DNA from: Blakeslea trispora
Lineage: Eukaryota; Mucoromycota; Mucoromycetes; Mucorales; Choanephoraceae
DNA length: 64,000 bases
Assembly (NCBI GenBank): GCA_025331445.1
Contig: JAIWNE010000047.1
Location: forward strand, 1 to 64,000
Direction: 5' to 3'
The first letter of the stretch is position 1. Every line of letters starts with the position of its first letter. A program made the translations under genes and the position numbers. This document shows positions 46,530 to 58,255 of the stretch, one piece after another. The notes under the pieces were generated by a model that was given only the letters and a program-made list of their open reading frames with translations, was not told the DNA's origin and did no database searches.

Positions 46530-48297
46530 ATGTCAACTCAAACTCGGTTTACAAAAACTGTCTTTGCTGCTCTTTCTCAGGTAGTTCAAGCACAGCAACA
46601 TATTCAGCGTCCTCTTGCTAAGCGTTTTATCAGTACAATTAGAAGAGGTAACTAACAATTAAAAAAAGAGAGAGAGATAGATGTATATTACTCTTTATTG
46701 AGACAAAACAAATCTAGAAGGACATGTTTCCTTAGGATGTACAGCTAATAAGAAATACCATGACCAAAAGGTAAAAGAATTAGACTTCAAATAAATGACA
46801 GCCTTTTGCTTATTTCTTTTCTTTCTTTAGCGATCAATTCACGCTACAGGTAAAGAGAAAACAAGAAAGAAAGAGAACGATAGATGATATTGAATCTTGT
46901 ATTAAACACTAGCACCCAATATGTCGAGCAAAAGAGATCCATACGAAGTATTGGGTGTAAACAAATCAGCATCATCTAGCGAAATTAAAAAAGCTTATTA
47001 TGGGGTAAATGTTTTTGATTGATGCAATCCATACGACACACTAACTCTGTTTTTTTTTTCTTTGCAATGATTTTAGTTGGCAAAGAAATACCATCCAGAT
47101 ACCAACAAGGATAAAGATGCTAGAGAAAAATTTGTTCAGATTCAAGAAGCTTATGAGATTTTATCAGATGATGATAAGCGAAAGCAGTATGATCAATTTG
47201 GACACGGTTTTGATGGAGGAATGGGTGGCAACCCTTATGGAGGTGGAGGATTCCATGCAGGTGGAGGATTTCCCGGTGGTTTTGATCCCAACGATATTTT
47301 CAGTCAATTCTTTGGTGGTGGATTTAATGCTCGTGGTGGAGGCAATCCATTCACTGGTGGCGGAGGTCATGCACGACCCGCTCGCGGTAATGATGTAGAG
47401 GTTCCCCTGACACTGTCCTTTATGGAAGCTGTGAAGGGTATCACCAAATTCATTCAGATCAAACAATGGGCCAACTGTGAAACATGTGAGGGAAGTGGTT
47501 TGCGTGCCGGTAAGCAAAAGTCTACCTGTTCTGTATGTCATGGTAGTGGTGTTCAGACAATCATGATGGGTGGTTTCCATATGCAGGCAGCCTGTCAAGT
47601 CTGTGGAGGTGCAGGTTCATCCATTCCCTCTGGCTGTGAATGTCCTACCTGTAAGAGTGCAGGTGTTCATCAGCAACAAAAGACAATCAAGATCACCGTC
47701 CCTCCTGGCGTCGATCAAAACTCACGTATCCGAGTGACAGGTGAAGGAGATGCACCTCTCCGAGGTGGTGGAGGTCTCCATGGTGATTTATTTGTGACAT
47801 TAAACGTTCAGCCCTCCAAAGTGTTCCGACGACAAGATTCGGATATCCTTGTAGAGGCCAAAGTGCCATTCTATAAGGCCATGTTGGGTGGTCGTGTCCG
47901 TATCCCTACTATTGATGGTGATGTTGATGTCAAGATTCCTTCTGGAGCTCAACCAGGCGATAACATTGCATTAAGAGGACGTGGTATACAACGATTGCGT
48001 AGTGCACAACGAGGTGATCAGATTGTGACCTTGAAGGTCGAATTCCCTCGTTCTCTTAGAGGTCAACAAAAGGAAATTATTGAGCAATACGCTGCTCTTG
48101 TGGATGAAGAATATAGACCCAAGGAAGAATCATCTCGCCAACAAGCACCCGATACTCCTCCACCTTCACCTAAAATCTCACCTAGCGATACAACAGAAGA
48201 TAAATCAAAAGACAACAGTTTCTTCAAGAATGCTTTTGATAAGCTTAAAGACAAGATTTGTCATGAAGATGAAGACAAGAAGAAGAAAGATGCTTAG
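46530..48297 (+). CDS. MDJ1: Mitochondrial DnaJ chaperone, type I
   Basis: Five exons: 46530-46647, 46736-46770, 46831-46849, 46913-47004 and 47077-48297; 494 residues. It is a J-protein partner of mitochondrial Hsp70. The chosen ATG at 46530 gives a presequence ([15 protein letters not shown]...[14 protein letters not shown]) rich in Arg/Ser; a longer in-frame ATG at 46449 only adds a poly-Phe stretch from the T-rich leader. The J domain starts [14 protein letters not shown] and has the HPD triad in [11 protein letters not shown] Gly/Phe-rich linker follows, then four zinc motifs: [24 protein letters not shown] and CPTCKSAG. The C-terminal substrate domains end in a Ser/Pro and Lys-rich tail. 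Exon 3 is 19 bases. Confidence 0.95.
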
Positions 48298-48418
48298 ATT
48301 CTCTTAGACACACTTTTTTAATAGAAAACAAATAAAAACAAAGCAAAACTGTGTATAAAAAAGAGAGAGAGAGAAAGGGTATTTTGTTTTATTTTTTCAA
48401 ATATACTATACAATAAAT

Positions 48419-49433
48419 CTACAATACATCATCTGCAAAACGCTTCAATTTCTTTCGATAACCTTCTTCAGCCGAACAATCCTCACAGTACCATTTACCA
48501 ATAGGAGGTTCAGTCAGACCAACACAGGCATAATGAAACCATTCTTTTTCACACTATAGAAAAAAAAAAACGGAATTTAGCATAGGAAGCATTTCGGGAT
48601 AAAGATAAATGAATTACATTTTCACCATCACAAGCAACCATGTCACCAAACGACACTTGATTACAATAACAATATTTCGGTTCGTTTGGATCGATCTCTA
48701 GTTCTGGCAAGACTCCATTATGTTCTAATGCTGGATTAGGTCTTGAAGAATGAAGTGTTCTACTATAGTATGCATTAGAAAGAGAGAGAGAATAAGTCAA
48801 GTCACCATCCTTACCTTCTCTTGACAACACCATCATGAGGTGTTGGCCGTTTGCGTTCTACTTTCCATGTCATGTCATCAGTTGCTGCCATGACAGATGC
48901 TTTTCGGTTCACTGCGCCTCCCATCCAATCGACATCACCCAGTTCCGATTTGGCCATCTGTGAATCGATGCGCTCAATGTGTCGACTGACTAAATCGTAC
49001 ATGCGTTTAGTTAAATCTATCTTTTGATCCTGTTTCTGAATGGCGAGTTTATAGTCTAGCTCCAGTTGTTGATGAGCAGCCGGTAGATTTGTATTGGTGT
49101 TTGTGCTGGGTGTCATCTTGTAGAGTTTTGCATAAGCTCGACGACGTTTTGTATAAACCTCTCTATAGCCTATTTAGAGTGATGAGCTATTTTCTTCTCT
49201 CTCTCTCTCAATCTTTTGAGTGTTTCTGTATTGACATACGTTGAAATTCCTCATCCATACTTCTCAACTCATGCATGTTTTGGTCAATCTCTGAAGGTAA
49301 GTTTTGTAGGCCTATGCAAACAAGAGAAAGAAGAAGAAAGGACATATAAGAAAAAAAAAAGAAAGGCAGCCATCTTTGATATCACTTTACTCTCTACATA
49401 TTCCTCAAAGATATCAGCAACAGAAGCACTCAT
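48419..49433 (-). CDS. ING-family PHD-finger protein
   Basis: Five exons on the minus strand, 49433-49391, 49311-49240, 49169-48815, 48762-48618 and 48553-48419, give 249 residues. The N-terminal ING domain is clear: [20 protein letters not shown] and [14 protein letters not shown], then coiled coil ([19 protein letters not shown]). The C-terminal PHD finger reads [28 protein letters not shown] and GKWYCEDC, the H3K4me3-binding type. ING proteins are subunits of histone acetyltransferase or deacetylase complexes (Yng1 in NuA3, Yng2 in NuA4, Pho23 in Rpd3). Which one this is cannot be decided by eye. It is tail-to-tail with Mdj1, 121 bases apart. Confidence 0.93.
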
Positions 49434-49797
49434 ATTGGTATTTAAAATAATAAAATTATACTATCAAGAGAAAAAGAGAGAAGAAAAAAAAAAGGAGAAA
49501 AATTCTGCCATTTTCTTTCTTTTATAGAGCGGCCAATGAATTATTTCTGTAGCGAATACCAGAATAATCTGTCTTTCCTCTATATCAAATAATAATAAAA
49601 GATTCTTACAGTAAGATACTAAAGCCTTTATCACTTAAAGAAAAGAGAGAGAAAAGAAGAAGGCTCGAGTAACTAAAAGAAAACTCGGTAAATCACTCAT
49701 TTCAGCCTTTCTTTCTTCCTTTAGACATATTTCTGTGGTAAACACAATATTTATTTATTTTTGTTAAGCGATCGACTTTGTAAACAAAGATATTTTA
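49434..49797. other. Spacer
   Basis: 364 bases, A/T-rich; promoter of the ING gene and 3' flank of the next. Nothing else was seen. Confidence 0.45.
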
Positions 49798-50154
49798 CTA
49801 CATCATATGATAGACATCTCTCTGTGAAACCTGCATCTGCCTGAATGAGGCCACTATTTTCTTTGATTCAGCCAATAGATCTGCTTGTATTTTCAATAAA
49901 TCTTGTGCATGCTTAAGCTTTTCCTTTTCCAATTCCAGCCTTTCTGCCTTTAACTGTAGTTTTCTCTCTCGGTATTGCTTTGGTTCAGTTTTGGCTTCCA
50001 AATAGTCCTTTTCTGAGAGCATGGCATGCAAAAAAATAACACCTGCTAACGTATTCAACAGTACAATACCACTGGCTTTTAAGATGGTAGGCATAGAGTT
50101 CTTTAAATGATCCATAAATGATGCAATTTGGTTTATACGTAAAAGAAAGGTCAT
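49798..50154 (-). CDS. Small single-span membrane protein with coiled coil
   Basis: An intronless 118-residue frame from the ATG at 50154 (a second ATG lies 13 codons in). One hydrophobic segment (ILKASGIVLLNTLAGVIFLH, residues ~24-44) is followed by a highly charged helix with heptad-like spacing (LKAERLELEKEKLKHAQDLL). The basic, acid-free start (MTFLLRINQ) could target mitochondria, perhaps placing it in the inner membrane. No family was recognised. Confidence 0.65.
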   Translation of the reverse strand: MTFLLRINQIASFMDHLKNSMPTILKASGIVLLNTLAGVIFLHAMLSEKDYLEAKTEPKQYRERKLQLKAERLELEKEKLKHAQDLLKIQADLLAESKKIVASFRQMQVSQRDVYHMM

Positions 50155-50402
50155 TCTATCTTTTCTCTCTCTCTCATTTCTATCTTTTTTTTTTATTATT
50201 ACAGATTGGTTTGTACTACTTTTAGATAGATCTGCATAAGCATTGCCAAAGGTTCTGATTTCTCATGATCAAGTTGTACAGTCCTTTTTTTTTCTTGTTT
50301 TAGGTGTAGATAAATTACATTCTCTCTTTCTCTCTCTTTTTCATTCCTTTTTACTTTTTCTTTTTAATTATTTTCTATTTGTCATATAAAACAAAACAAT
50401 TG

Positions 50403-52157
50403 ATGTCCTGGAATAATTTACCTTCAGAACTCTCACAGGTTATTTTCAGCTATCTGACCAGAAAAGAGCTTGTTCAATGCCAGCTTACTTGCTTTGGCTG
50501 GAGTCGACAGGCTCAGCAGGCTCTGTACAAGGATGTCCAAATTGAGAGTTCACATCAGCTGTTCTCTTTTATAAATGCCATCTCAACATCAAACATGCAA
50601 CCTGGTCACTACTTGAGAAAACTCTATCTGAATTGCTGCTTTGATCATGAATTGACCAACAACACACTTGACATTTTGACAAAACACAGTGCATCAATAG
50701 AACATCTTCAATTGATTACAGCAAGCGACCTATTCTGGCATCGGTTGATTCAAGAGAGAAAGAAAGGGCAATGGAAGCATCTGAGGATGGTTGATTTCCC
50801 GCTCTCAAGGTCTCAACTTAAGCTTTATTATGAAGCAATGATAGTCATGCAAGACACAGTGGAAAGTCTCATGATTTGTGACAGCTTCTTTCTTGATTAC
50901 CCCACTGTCAACCTGCACATATTTGTCCGTGCCAAGAAACTGACATTGATTAAATCTACACAAATGCCTTTACGAGAATTGAGCCAGGTAGTGGATGTCT
51001 TGCCTCAGCTCACTGATCTCACAGTCAAGTCTTCCCCTCAATTCCCTGATGTTCATCACTTGTCAGATCATGACTATCAGGCCCTAAGCTGGACACCCTC
51101 TAAGCTTGTACGGTTACAGACTAATCTATTTCAGTGCTCTAATGAGACATTTTTATACATGATGGAAAAGTTCCCGAACCTGATGGATTTCAGTATTGAT
51201 TTCTTTAGTCACCCAGTATCAGCAACACCTTGCCTGGATCTAGAGGTCATGAAGCGGTTTGCAGATTATGTGTGTCGTCTAGAGACTTTCCGTGTTCGGC
51301 AATTGGTTTCTGAAAATTTAGCAGATATTATTGTGCTCATGATCAAACAGCTCAAGAAGAGACACGTCAAATTCAATGTCAGTGTAGATGTCCATTCAAA
51401 TCAAACTAGGTTTCGTGAGCTCTATATATGCTACAAAAAGAAAGAAATCAACTCGCTGTGCAAACCTGAGGTCAATCTGTGTATCAAAAACAAAAATCGT
51501 CTCCTCCCTTTAGCCTCCATTCTTCAAACCATAGGCTCTTTTGTCACAAGTCTCAGAATATACAATGTCGGTACCTCGCTTATTTGCTTTGTACCGAAAC
51601 AAGCTGAGTACCATCAAGTTGTGGATCATCACTATCTGAGTGACATTCTGGAACAATGCCCTCAGTTAACTAGATTGAAATTGAACAGAGTCAGGTTGAT
51701 TGCGTCTGATTTTGAAGGCCACCATCTGTTAGATACATTGGTACTTAACCGATGTGTCTATTCACCTTTGATCTTATATCAGTTATCCAAGCAGTTACCC
51801 AACTTGAAGCATATGATCATCTCATGTTCAGAAATCATGGATACTTGTACATTGAACCCGATTACTACTGCCTCATTCTTTCATATCAACATGCCTTATA
51901 CCAGTTTTGACACATTTGAGTTTACTCGTTTAAGCAGTCGTATCGTCCATCAATATATGTTCTTGAAGCTTTCAACTTCTCAGCAGACCCTTTTTTTCAA
52001 GTGCGATAAAAAGACATCTATGCAAGCAACTGAACAAGACTACAGTGATTCAATACATATTCATACTGCTCATACCATTCATATCCATTGTAAAAGCATT
52101 GCTCATCTTCAACTCTCAGATTTTGGACATCAGATTAGTTATACTGTAACAAGCTAA
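50403..52157 (+). CDS. F-box protein with leucine-rich-like repeats
   Basis: An intronless 584-residue frame from the ATG at 50403; an in-frame TTG at 50379 is not a likely start. The N-terminal F-box is clear (NLPSELSQVIFSYLTRKELV, then CFGWSRQAQQALYKDV). The rest has irregular Leu-rich units (LRKLYLNCCF, IEHLQLITAS, LTRLKLNRVR, LDTLVLNRC), as in the large Mucorales families of F-box/LRR substrate receptors. These link targets to Skp1-Cul1 ubiquitin ligases. Target unknown. Confidence 0.88.
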   Translation: MSWNNLPSELSQVIFSYLTRKELVQCQLTCFGWSRQAQQALYKDVQIESSHQLFSFINAISTSNMQPGHYLRKLYLNCCFDHELTNNTLDILTKHSASIEHLQLITASDLFWHRLIQERKKGQWKHLRMVDFPLSRSQLKLYYEAMIVMQDTVESLMICDSFFLDYPTVNLHIFVRAKKLTLIKSTQMPLRELSQVVDVLPQLTDLTVKSSPQFPDVHHLSDHDYQALSWTPSKLVRLQTNLFQCSNETFLYMMEKFPNLMDFSIDFFSHPVSATPCLDLEVMKRFADYVCRLETFRVRQLVSENLADIIVLMIKQLKKRHVKFNVSVDVHSNQTRFRELYICYKKKEINSLCKPEVNLCIKNKNRLLPLASILQTIGSFVTSLRIYNVGTSLICFVPKQAEYHQVVDHHYLSDILEQCPQLTRLKLNRVRLIASDFEGHHLLDTLVLNRCVYSPLILYQLSKQLPNLKHMIISCSEIMDTCTLNPITTASFFHINMPYTSFDTFEFTRLSSRIVHQYMFLKLSTSQQTLFFKCDKKTSMQATEQDYSDSIHIHTAHTIHIHCKSIAHLQLSDFGHQISYTVTS

Positions 52158-53491
52158 ACAAGAATACGGCACTTACTTGAGAGATAAGAGAAAAAAAATC
52201 ACTCCTAAATAAACGATAGCATCTGATTGTGTATGTCATGCAGAAGCGTATCTAATTTGATAAAGTTGAGATTATACTTGTTAGATATCAAACGTTTGGC
52301 CAATACAAGTGAGCAGTGTAACATAATACTATAGCCTTATTATCTTTCCAGGTGATTTTCTTTTTTTTTTTTAGAGAAAGATAATGTATTCATTTGAACA
52401 CATCTATATTCTTATCTTTTCTTCTTCTTGAAATTCTCATCCTGCGTTCAAGAAAAACTGAAGCAATGAAGCATATGCTTGTATAGCTGTTCAAAAAGCT
52501 GTTGTCAAATGTCTTTTTTTTCTTGAAACTCAAATTTAGAAAACCTTTGAAAACTTAGCAAGCGACAAGCTGAAAACTCTACGCTTTGTCTGTTTTATAC
52601 TTGAGTACAAGCTATTTTGGTATTTCAATTTTCATGGCTGAATCAAATAAGACTGAAAGTTTCTTTGGTTTTGACAATTCAATTTAAAGTATCAAGAAAT
52701 GTTGGTTTTCATAATTAGTTCCAGCGTTTCTAAAGGCATTCAGAACTAAACCAGCTATGGTTCCCTAAATAACACTCAACTGACTCTCATATTAACCATT
52801 CTACTGAAGGCTTATGTTTACAATACAAGAACTTGAATAACAAAGATTTCAAGGACAAAAATGCAAAAATGTTTAAGCAATTACAAATACAGCTTCAAGT
52901 AAAAAAAAAAAGAAACACAAGTATGGCTATAAGATTAATTGAAATAGACCATATCCTTGACAAACTGCTAATATGCTGAATCAGTTTCCAAATTCGTAAA
53001 GCCAATTGTTATTTCGTTTTATAAAGCCCTTGAAACAAGAGGATTTTGCTTTGAGTATAAGCTTATGCGCCGAATTAACCAGTTAATTGAAATGCGACTC
53101 ATTTGATACCCTTAACTGTTCTTGAATATGCATCAACATATAGCACTTGAATCAAACAATAGTTTTAGTATCAAGTTGTTTAAGGTACCACTGTGCTATA
53201 TTTTATTCTCATGCGCGAAAGGAAAATAAAGAGCGTCAATTTTGGTATTGCCCAAAGTACACTCTCATAAGCATGATCTTTCTAGTAACTACCAAAGCAA
53301 TCATCAGTCAATACAAAAATAAACATGAAAGCTCAATAGCCTAAAAAAAACAAAGAAAGCAAAACAACCCTATTAAGCTTGTTTGCATAAGAATGTTTAA
53401 ATTCATGAAAGAATTACATGACTTTCTTTTTATGTATATGCATACTAACTCACCAAGTCTAATTATATACCTTTGGAGATATGCAGCTTTG
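52158..53491. other. Intergenic region
   Basis: About 1.3 kb, A/T-rich. No coding sequence, RNA gene or repeat was recognised. Confidence 0.5.
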
Positions 53492-53499
53492 TATAAATA
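53492..53499 (+). promoter_or_regulatory. TATA box of the secreted cysteine-rich gene
   Basis: TATAAATA lies 74 bases before the ATG at 53573, a fitting distance for a fungal promoter with a short T-rich leader. It also argues against the upstream in-frame ATG at 53393. Confidence 0.55.
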
Positions 53500-53572
53500 T
53501 TTGGATAAATTCCCGCTTGTTTTTTTTATTTCTTCTTTTCTTTTGCTTCTTTACTGCTCCAATTCAAAGAAA

Positions 53573-54004
53573 ATGGTTTACTTGACCTATCTGGCTCTCA
53601 GTGCTTTCACTGCTATCCTCAACGTTCAGGCTTCAATTGTTAGTGAATACAACAGCGATTATTATAGTGAACATGTTAGCCAACATGTTAATCAATACTA
53701 CAGTGACTCTGGTGCTTCCTCTATAATCACAGGTAAAAGAATTGAATAATATAGATGATGCTTTATAAACTCATTCGACAACATTTATTATCCTTTTTTT
53801 TTTTAAAAAAAAAAAGACGATAGCTCTTATTATGCTCAAAACAACTTTCCATGTAGAATAATGCCCACATGCTACCCAAGAAACACTGCCTTCTTCCAAG
53901 ATCCCTGTAGAGCTGAATACGGTAATGGTTGGACTAATGTCGCAACTATTGCTTGCTTGGCCAACCCAATCAATGAACAATATGTCTGTTGTAACAGACA
54001 ATAA
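53573..54004 (+). CDS. Small secreted cysteine-rich protein
   Basis: Two exons, 53573-53732 and 53817-54004, give 115 residues. A signal peptide is clear (MVYLTYLALSAFTAILNVQA, cut probably after residue 20). A Tyr/Ser/Asn/His-rich linker (YNSDYYSEHVSQHVNQYY) follows. The mature C-terminal domain of ~55 residues carries six cysteines in the order C-x6-C-x11-C-x16-C-x12-CC, ending at the stop after RQ. This layout suits a disulfide-bonded extracellular domain. No family was recognised. The intron ends in a T-run, an A-run and AG. Confidence 0.82.
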
Positions 54005-54144
54005 AAAAAAACATATACCTAGCTCTCTTCTTTTTCATCTCATCTTATTTAATCTATTTTATATCTGTCTCTAAGAGAAAATAAAAACAGTTTCTGTTGT
54101 AAACACAAGAAGGAGTGAGGGAACAGTAAAGAAGGGCATTCTAT

Positions 54145-55903
54145 TTAATTCGGTTCATATGCGGAAAAATCTAATAGTTGAAAGGAAGTTCCTTCTCGAC
54201 TAATATATATATGGGAACAGATCAGACGCATGTAAAAGAGAGACATGTATGTGTTTCATGACTTACCCGCGGATCGCCACTACACATCGACTTTTATCAA
54301 ATGCTACCCACCATACACCTTCTACATTGTTCACTAAATCATACATATGCCGACCCGTGTTGATATCCCACATCTTCAAACCGCCTTCAGACCCTGAAAT
54401 AGCTTTTTCTTCATCGTGCTTGAAGCAAGTGATAGCGCCTTCATGACCATGATTTCCAGCCAACACATACTCACATACACCTGTTACAGCATCCCACACG
54501 CGTAGTGTACGGTCTGCTGAGGCAGAAACGAGATGGCGAGATGTTAGCCCTAACAACCCAACCAAGTTGCTGTGTCCATCTAATTTATGCAAACATTCGC
54601 CCGTCACTAAACTCCAAACATAAACTGTTGTATCCATGCTCCCACTCATACACTGCTGTCGTATTGGATCAATGACGACGGAATAAACATTGCTTGTATG
54701 TCCTTCCATACGATGAATCATACGTCCCTTTTCCAGATCCCAGACAGCCACTGTGTTGTCATAGCTTCCACTTACGAGTGTGTTGCCATGAGCTGCAATG
54801 GATCGAACGGGGTTTGAATGGCCTACCAATAGAAATTTAAACCATGGATTGGTTCCTTCGCCTACAAAGGGTTCATCATCATGGCGTACTTGCTCTACAT
54901 CAGGCAAGGTCCAGACACGAATGCTAAAATCACGAGAGCCAGTCACAATCAATGGTTGGCTTGGTTGTAATCGTCCATTTACCATGACGGGTTCTACAAT
55001 CTGAAGGCATCGAACAGTGGATGTATGACCCTTAAAGATATGCGTACACTTACGCTTTTGAATGTCCCAAACACGTACAGTCCGATCAATGGATCCACTG
55101 ACTAACGTGTTCTTGAGATACTGTAGGGCCCAAACTCCACCTGCATGCCCCTGAAGTTGAGCGTAGGGAGCTGTTGGATCTTTGGTATCGTAAATATTGA
55201 TCATAGCATCAGTAGCACCCGATACAATCTTGTCTTCGTCAAATTGAAGACATGTAACAATATGATCTTTGTGACCCTCAAATTCAATTCGCTTAAATCG
55301 GCCTTTTCGCCAATTCATTTTGAGAATATATTGACGTCGGTAATGCAGCTTGAGCTGTTTTGCTGATAGATTAGAGCATGGATCGGGTAGATCAAATCCA
55401 TCCTGTTGAAGTAGACGAAGCCAAGTGTTTTTGTCACCCTCAATGACCAATTGCCATATTTTGCTAACACGAGAAGCAGTACAGAGTGATCGGACATCTA
55501 GATAGCCAATGACTTGAAGTTTCAGTTCATACGGCAGTGAAACAAGAAAGTCGCATTTAAGAACAGGAACGATGAGTGAGTTGACAAACTGAAGCGTGCT
55601 CTTATTCGATCGTCCAAGAAGATCCAGCAATATGTTGGTTTGTATATGTGAAGGTAAGTTTTCATAAGATTTGACTAAATGCGGTAGTTGCTCAATGTTC
55701 TCTAACCCATTTTGCTTTGATGTCTACATTAAAGTAAGAAAAAAAGAAAGAAAAAGCATTAAAAGAAAGACTACCTGGTTTGATGACTCTGGTATCATAG
55801 TTTGGTATAAAGAGTAGTCAACAGGCTCAGAGTTTTGAGATGCTTGAATACATAGGCTAACAAAGGTGTGTTCTTGTAGGTTGGATTGCTGCTGATTGGG
55901 CAT
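54145..55903 (-). CDS. CDC4: F-box/WD40 protein of the Cdc4/Fbw7 type
   Basis: Three exons, 55903-55775, 55723-54267 and 54199-54145, give 546 residues. It is a substrate receptor of SCF ubiquitin ligases; Cdc4 relatives recognise phosphorylated cell-cycle regulators. The F-box lies near residues 95-140 (DFLVSLPYELKLQVIGYLDV). Seven or eight WD repeats follow, each with GH and WD-type ends, such as GHAGGVWAL...VRVWD and NTLVSGSYDNTVAVWD. The last 18 residues (REGTSFQLLDFSAYEPN) come from a tiny third exon; without it the frame stops early at the intron, and this ending matches the usual final WD blade. Another member of this F-box/WD40 class is possible. Confidence 0.9.
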
Positions 55904-56570
55904 CGATTATGTAGATTCCATGAGTTATGAATATTGTAGTTTGCTCAGCTTTTAAACGGTGTTTTAAATGTTGAGTGTCGGATGTTGATTTATACCGTTT
56001 TGATCAAAGAAGGAGTGCTGCCTAATTGATGCTGTTAGAAAGCACCCTGATGGAGTTATTTTCATTATCCAAGTAGATAGAAAAATATACGAATGCAAGC
56101 ACTCTAAATTTCTTGGGAAATCAGTCACTTTTGTTACTGAAATGTATTCGTGGTTGAAAACACTAGACAATTATCATTCTCATGCACAGTGATTTCAAAC
56201 CATGTAACTTTATGATCGACCATACTCAAAGAAAGATACAACAGATCTGTTTATCTTTTTTTTTTATAATTTAGAAAAACCATATCCAAGAAAAGGCTAC
56301 ATCTTGGTGATAAAGGATATTAGCCGATTTCTGTTTCCCAGAGTATAATATTTGTGTTGCTTTTCGCTGCTACAAAGGACCGCCTAACAAAGAGAGTACA
56401 GAGAATTGACTAGTTCATCTCTACAAGTGTTCCTCTCTTATTTTGGAGAACGCAACCCCAGTTATCTGTTTTGAATTGCCTTTGACTATAAGTTGTATTT
56501 ATTGATTTAAAGGCCTTTCAAACAAATGAAAATTTGGTCTATTTGTATGGTTGAACAGAGACTCAAGGTG
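55904..56570. other. Intergenic region
   Basis: 667 bases of A/T-rich sequence with no supported feature. Confidence 0.45.
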
Positions 56571-56659
56571 TACAATAGTTGCTCTATTTAAGGGTATTTT
56601 CTATTTAAAAGTGAGATTTTCAAGATTTTTGACTACCCCTAAATAGAGTGGCTATTGTA
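56571..56659. mobile_element. Foldback element, candidate mariner-type MITE
   Basis: Two 26-base arms (56571-56596 and 56634-56659) are inverted repeats with four mismatches; cores are TACAATAG and CTCTATTTA. The arms enclose a 37-base A/T-rich centre. The outer ends are TA on both sides, so the element could be CAATAG...CTATTG flanked by a TA target duplication, as in Tc1/mariner elements. Only one copy was seen in this window. Confidence 0.5.
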
Positions 56660-56770
56660 TGGATGATTAAAGTCAAGCCACAGTTTATAGACGGGAATTA
56701 GCGATGCTTGGTTTCAAGTTTGTACTCTGTAAACTCGTGAAATATGCAAAATATTTACCATAAAAGATAA

Positions 56771-57256
56771 TGTTTGTTGGTGGATGTTGTATACACAAAA
56801 GCTAAAAGAGTTCTTATTTTCTGGCAATTGCTACATCTGCGCCTTGAAGTTGAGATATGCAACACTCCATTGAATGCTACAGACTTTGAAGGTGAGTCTC
56901 ACTTGTATACATTTCCATTGTTTCTCTGCTTTGGGTGACATTCAAGTTTATTATGTTGTGTAGCAGCATTTATGATAAAAAGAAGAAGAAGATGTAGACA
57001 AGCCATCGAAAAAGTTGGGCTTGGAAACGGTATTGTTTCAGGGCTGTCATCGCTTGAACATGTTGCTAAAAATAAAGGTTCACTGGTGGTCTTTTGATGA
57101 TATGTCCTTTTGTGTTTATGTTTTTATTCAGTCGACAGCCAGAGTCAAAAGAAGCATGTTTGCGTCTTTTCTGAATTTCCACAAATACACTTGAGGTATG
57201 CGTGTTACGGCATAAAGCGCCTGTTTTCTCAAAAAATCCAATGTTTAGTAAGGTAG
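56771..57256 (+). pseudogene. Start-less spliced coding remnant, unidentified
   Basis: Three segments (56771-56891, 56964-57077, 57132-57256) splice with GT...AG borders and consistent phase into 119 residues ending in TAG, but no start codon or upstream exon was found. The product looks protein-like: LIFWQLLHLRLEVEICN, NATDFEAAFMIKRRRRCRQA, EKVGLGNGIVSGLSSLEHV and HVCVFSEFPQIHLRYACY. The second donor (GTTCAC) is weak. It may be the 3' end of a decayed gene or of a transposon protein. Confidence 0.4.
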
Positions 57257-58255
57257 TTGCATCAATATGCTTACTTTGTCTTTTAAGGACAAGATCCGGT
57301 AAGATAACTCTAGCTAGCCGTCAAGAGTAGGCTTGAAAGATAGAGAGTGTATGACTTTTGCTGAGTAGTTTTGTCCATGCTCAAGAGACAGACCTGAATC
57401 AATCAAGCGGAAGATACCAAAAATCATCATTGCATTCATTCTACAAGCCATTTCGACCTCCAAATACAATGAAAAAGCAGATTGCTTCTTTTTATCGTAC
57501 CTGACGAGCATCTTACAAAGCGCGGCGGAGGTACTAGTTTATTGCCATAACAGAGATTAGGTTTGTAACATGCTTGTCGTACCTGAAATTACTAAAAAAA
57601 AAAAAAGAATCTGACTCTTGAGCCATTTATATTATTTGCATGAAGGCTATTTTAGAAAGCAAAATAGTGTTCTACTTTTTTTTTTTTTTTTTGCTGTATG
57701 CGTTTTGGTATAATCCTAAGCTTCGGACAAGCAAAATGTAATCTATAGCTGATTTAAGCCCTCTCCCCCCTTTTTTTTTTAAACAAAAACAGAAAAGAGC
57801 TATTGGACAAGAATGGTAGTTACCAATAGACTAGGAACCAATGAGTGCAACAAAGGGGAAAATCTATTTTCTGTAATAACACTGGGCTTAAATAGCCATT
57901 TTATGTCTGTTTTTCTTTTTAGGATATTCGGCATTCAATCAAGCCACGATAACGCCATTATGTTGAATTCCTTATATTAATAAGCTATTTGGGTGAGAAG
58001 ATCAACTTTTTCTCTGCAAACTTCCACCCCCCTGTTTCTACTTTACTCCCTTTTTCATGAATAACAAAAAAAAAAAAAAGACAGAATAATCATTGATGAC
58101 AAAAATCAAAAGAATGCAACAATTAAAAAAAAAAAAAAAAGTATACGAAAATGATATAAATACGTGTATATGAATATATTATGACAAGTAAATGTGTATA
58201 GGTGTATCGTTTGTTTTGTACTGTTCTAACAGTAAAGCTTATCTAGCAAATCCTT
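57257..58255. other. Intergenic region
   Basis: About 1 kb with long T and A runs (57677-57692, 58126-58140). No supported feature. Confidence 0.5.
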
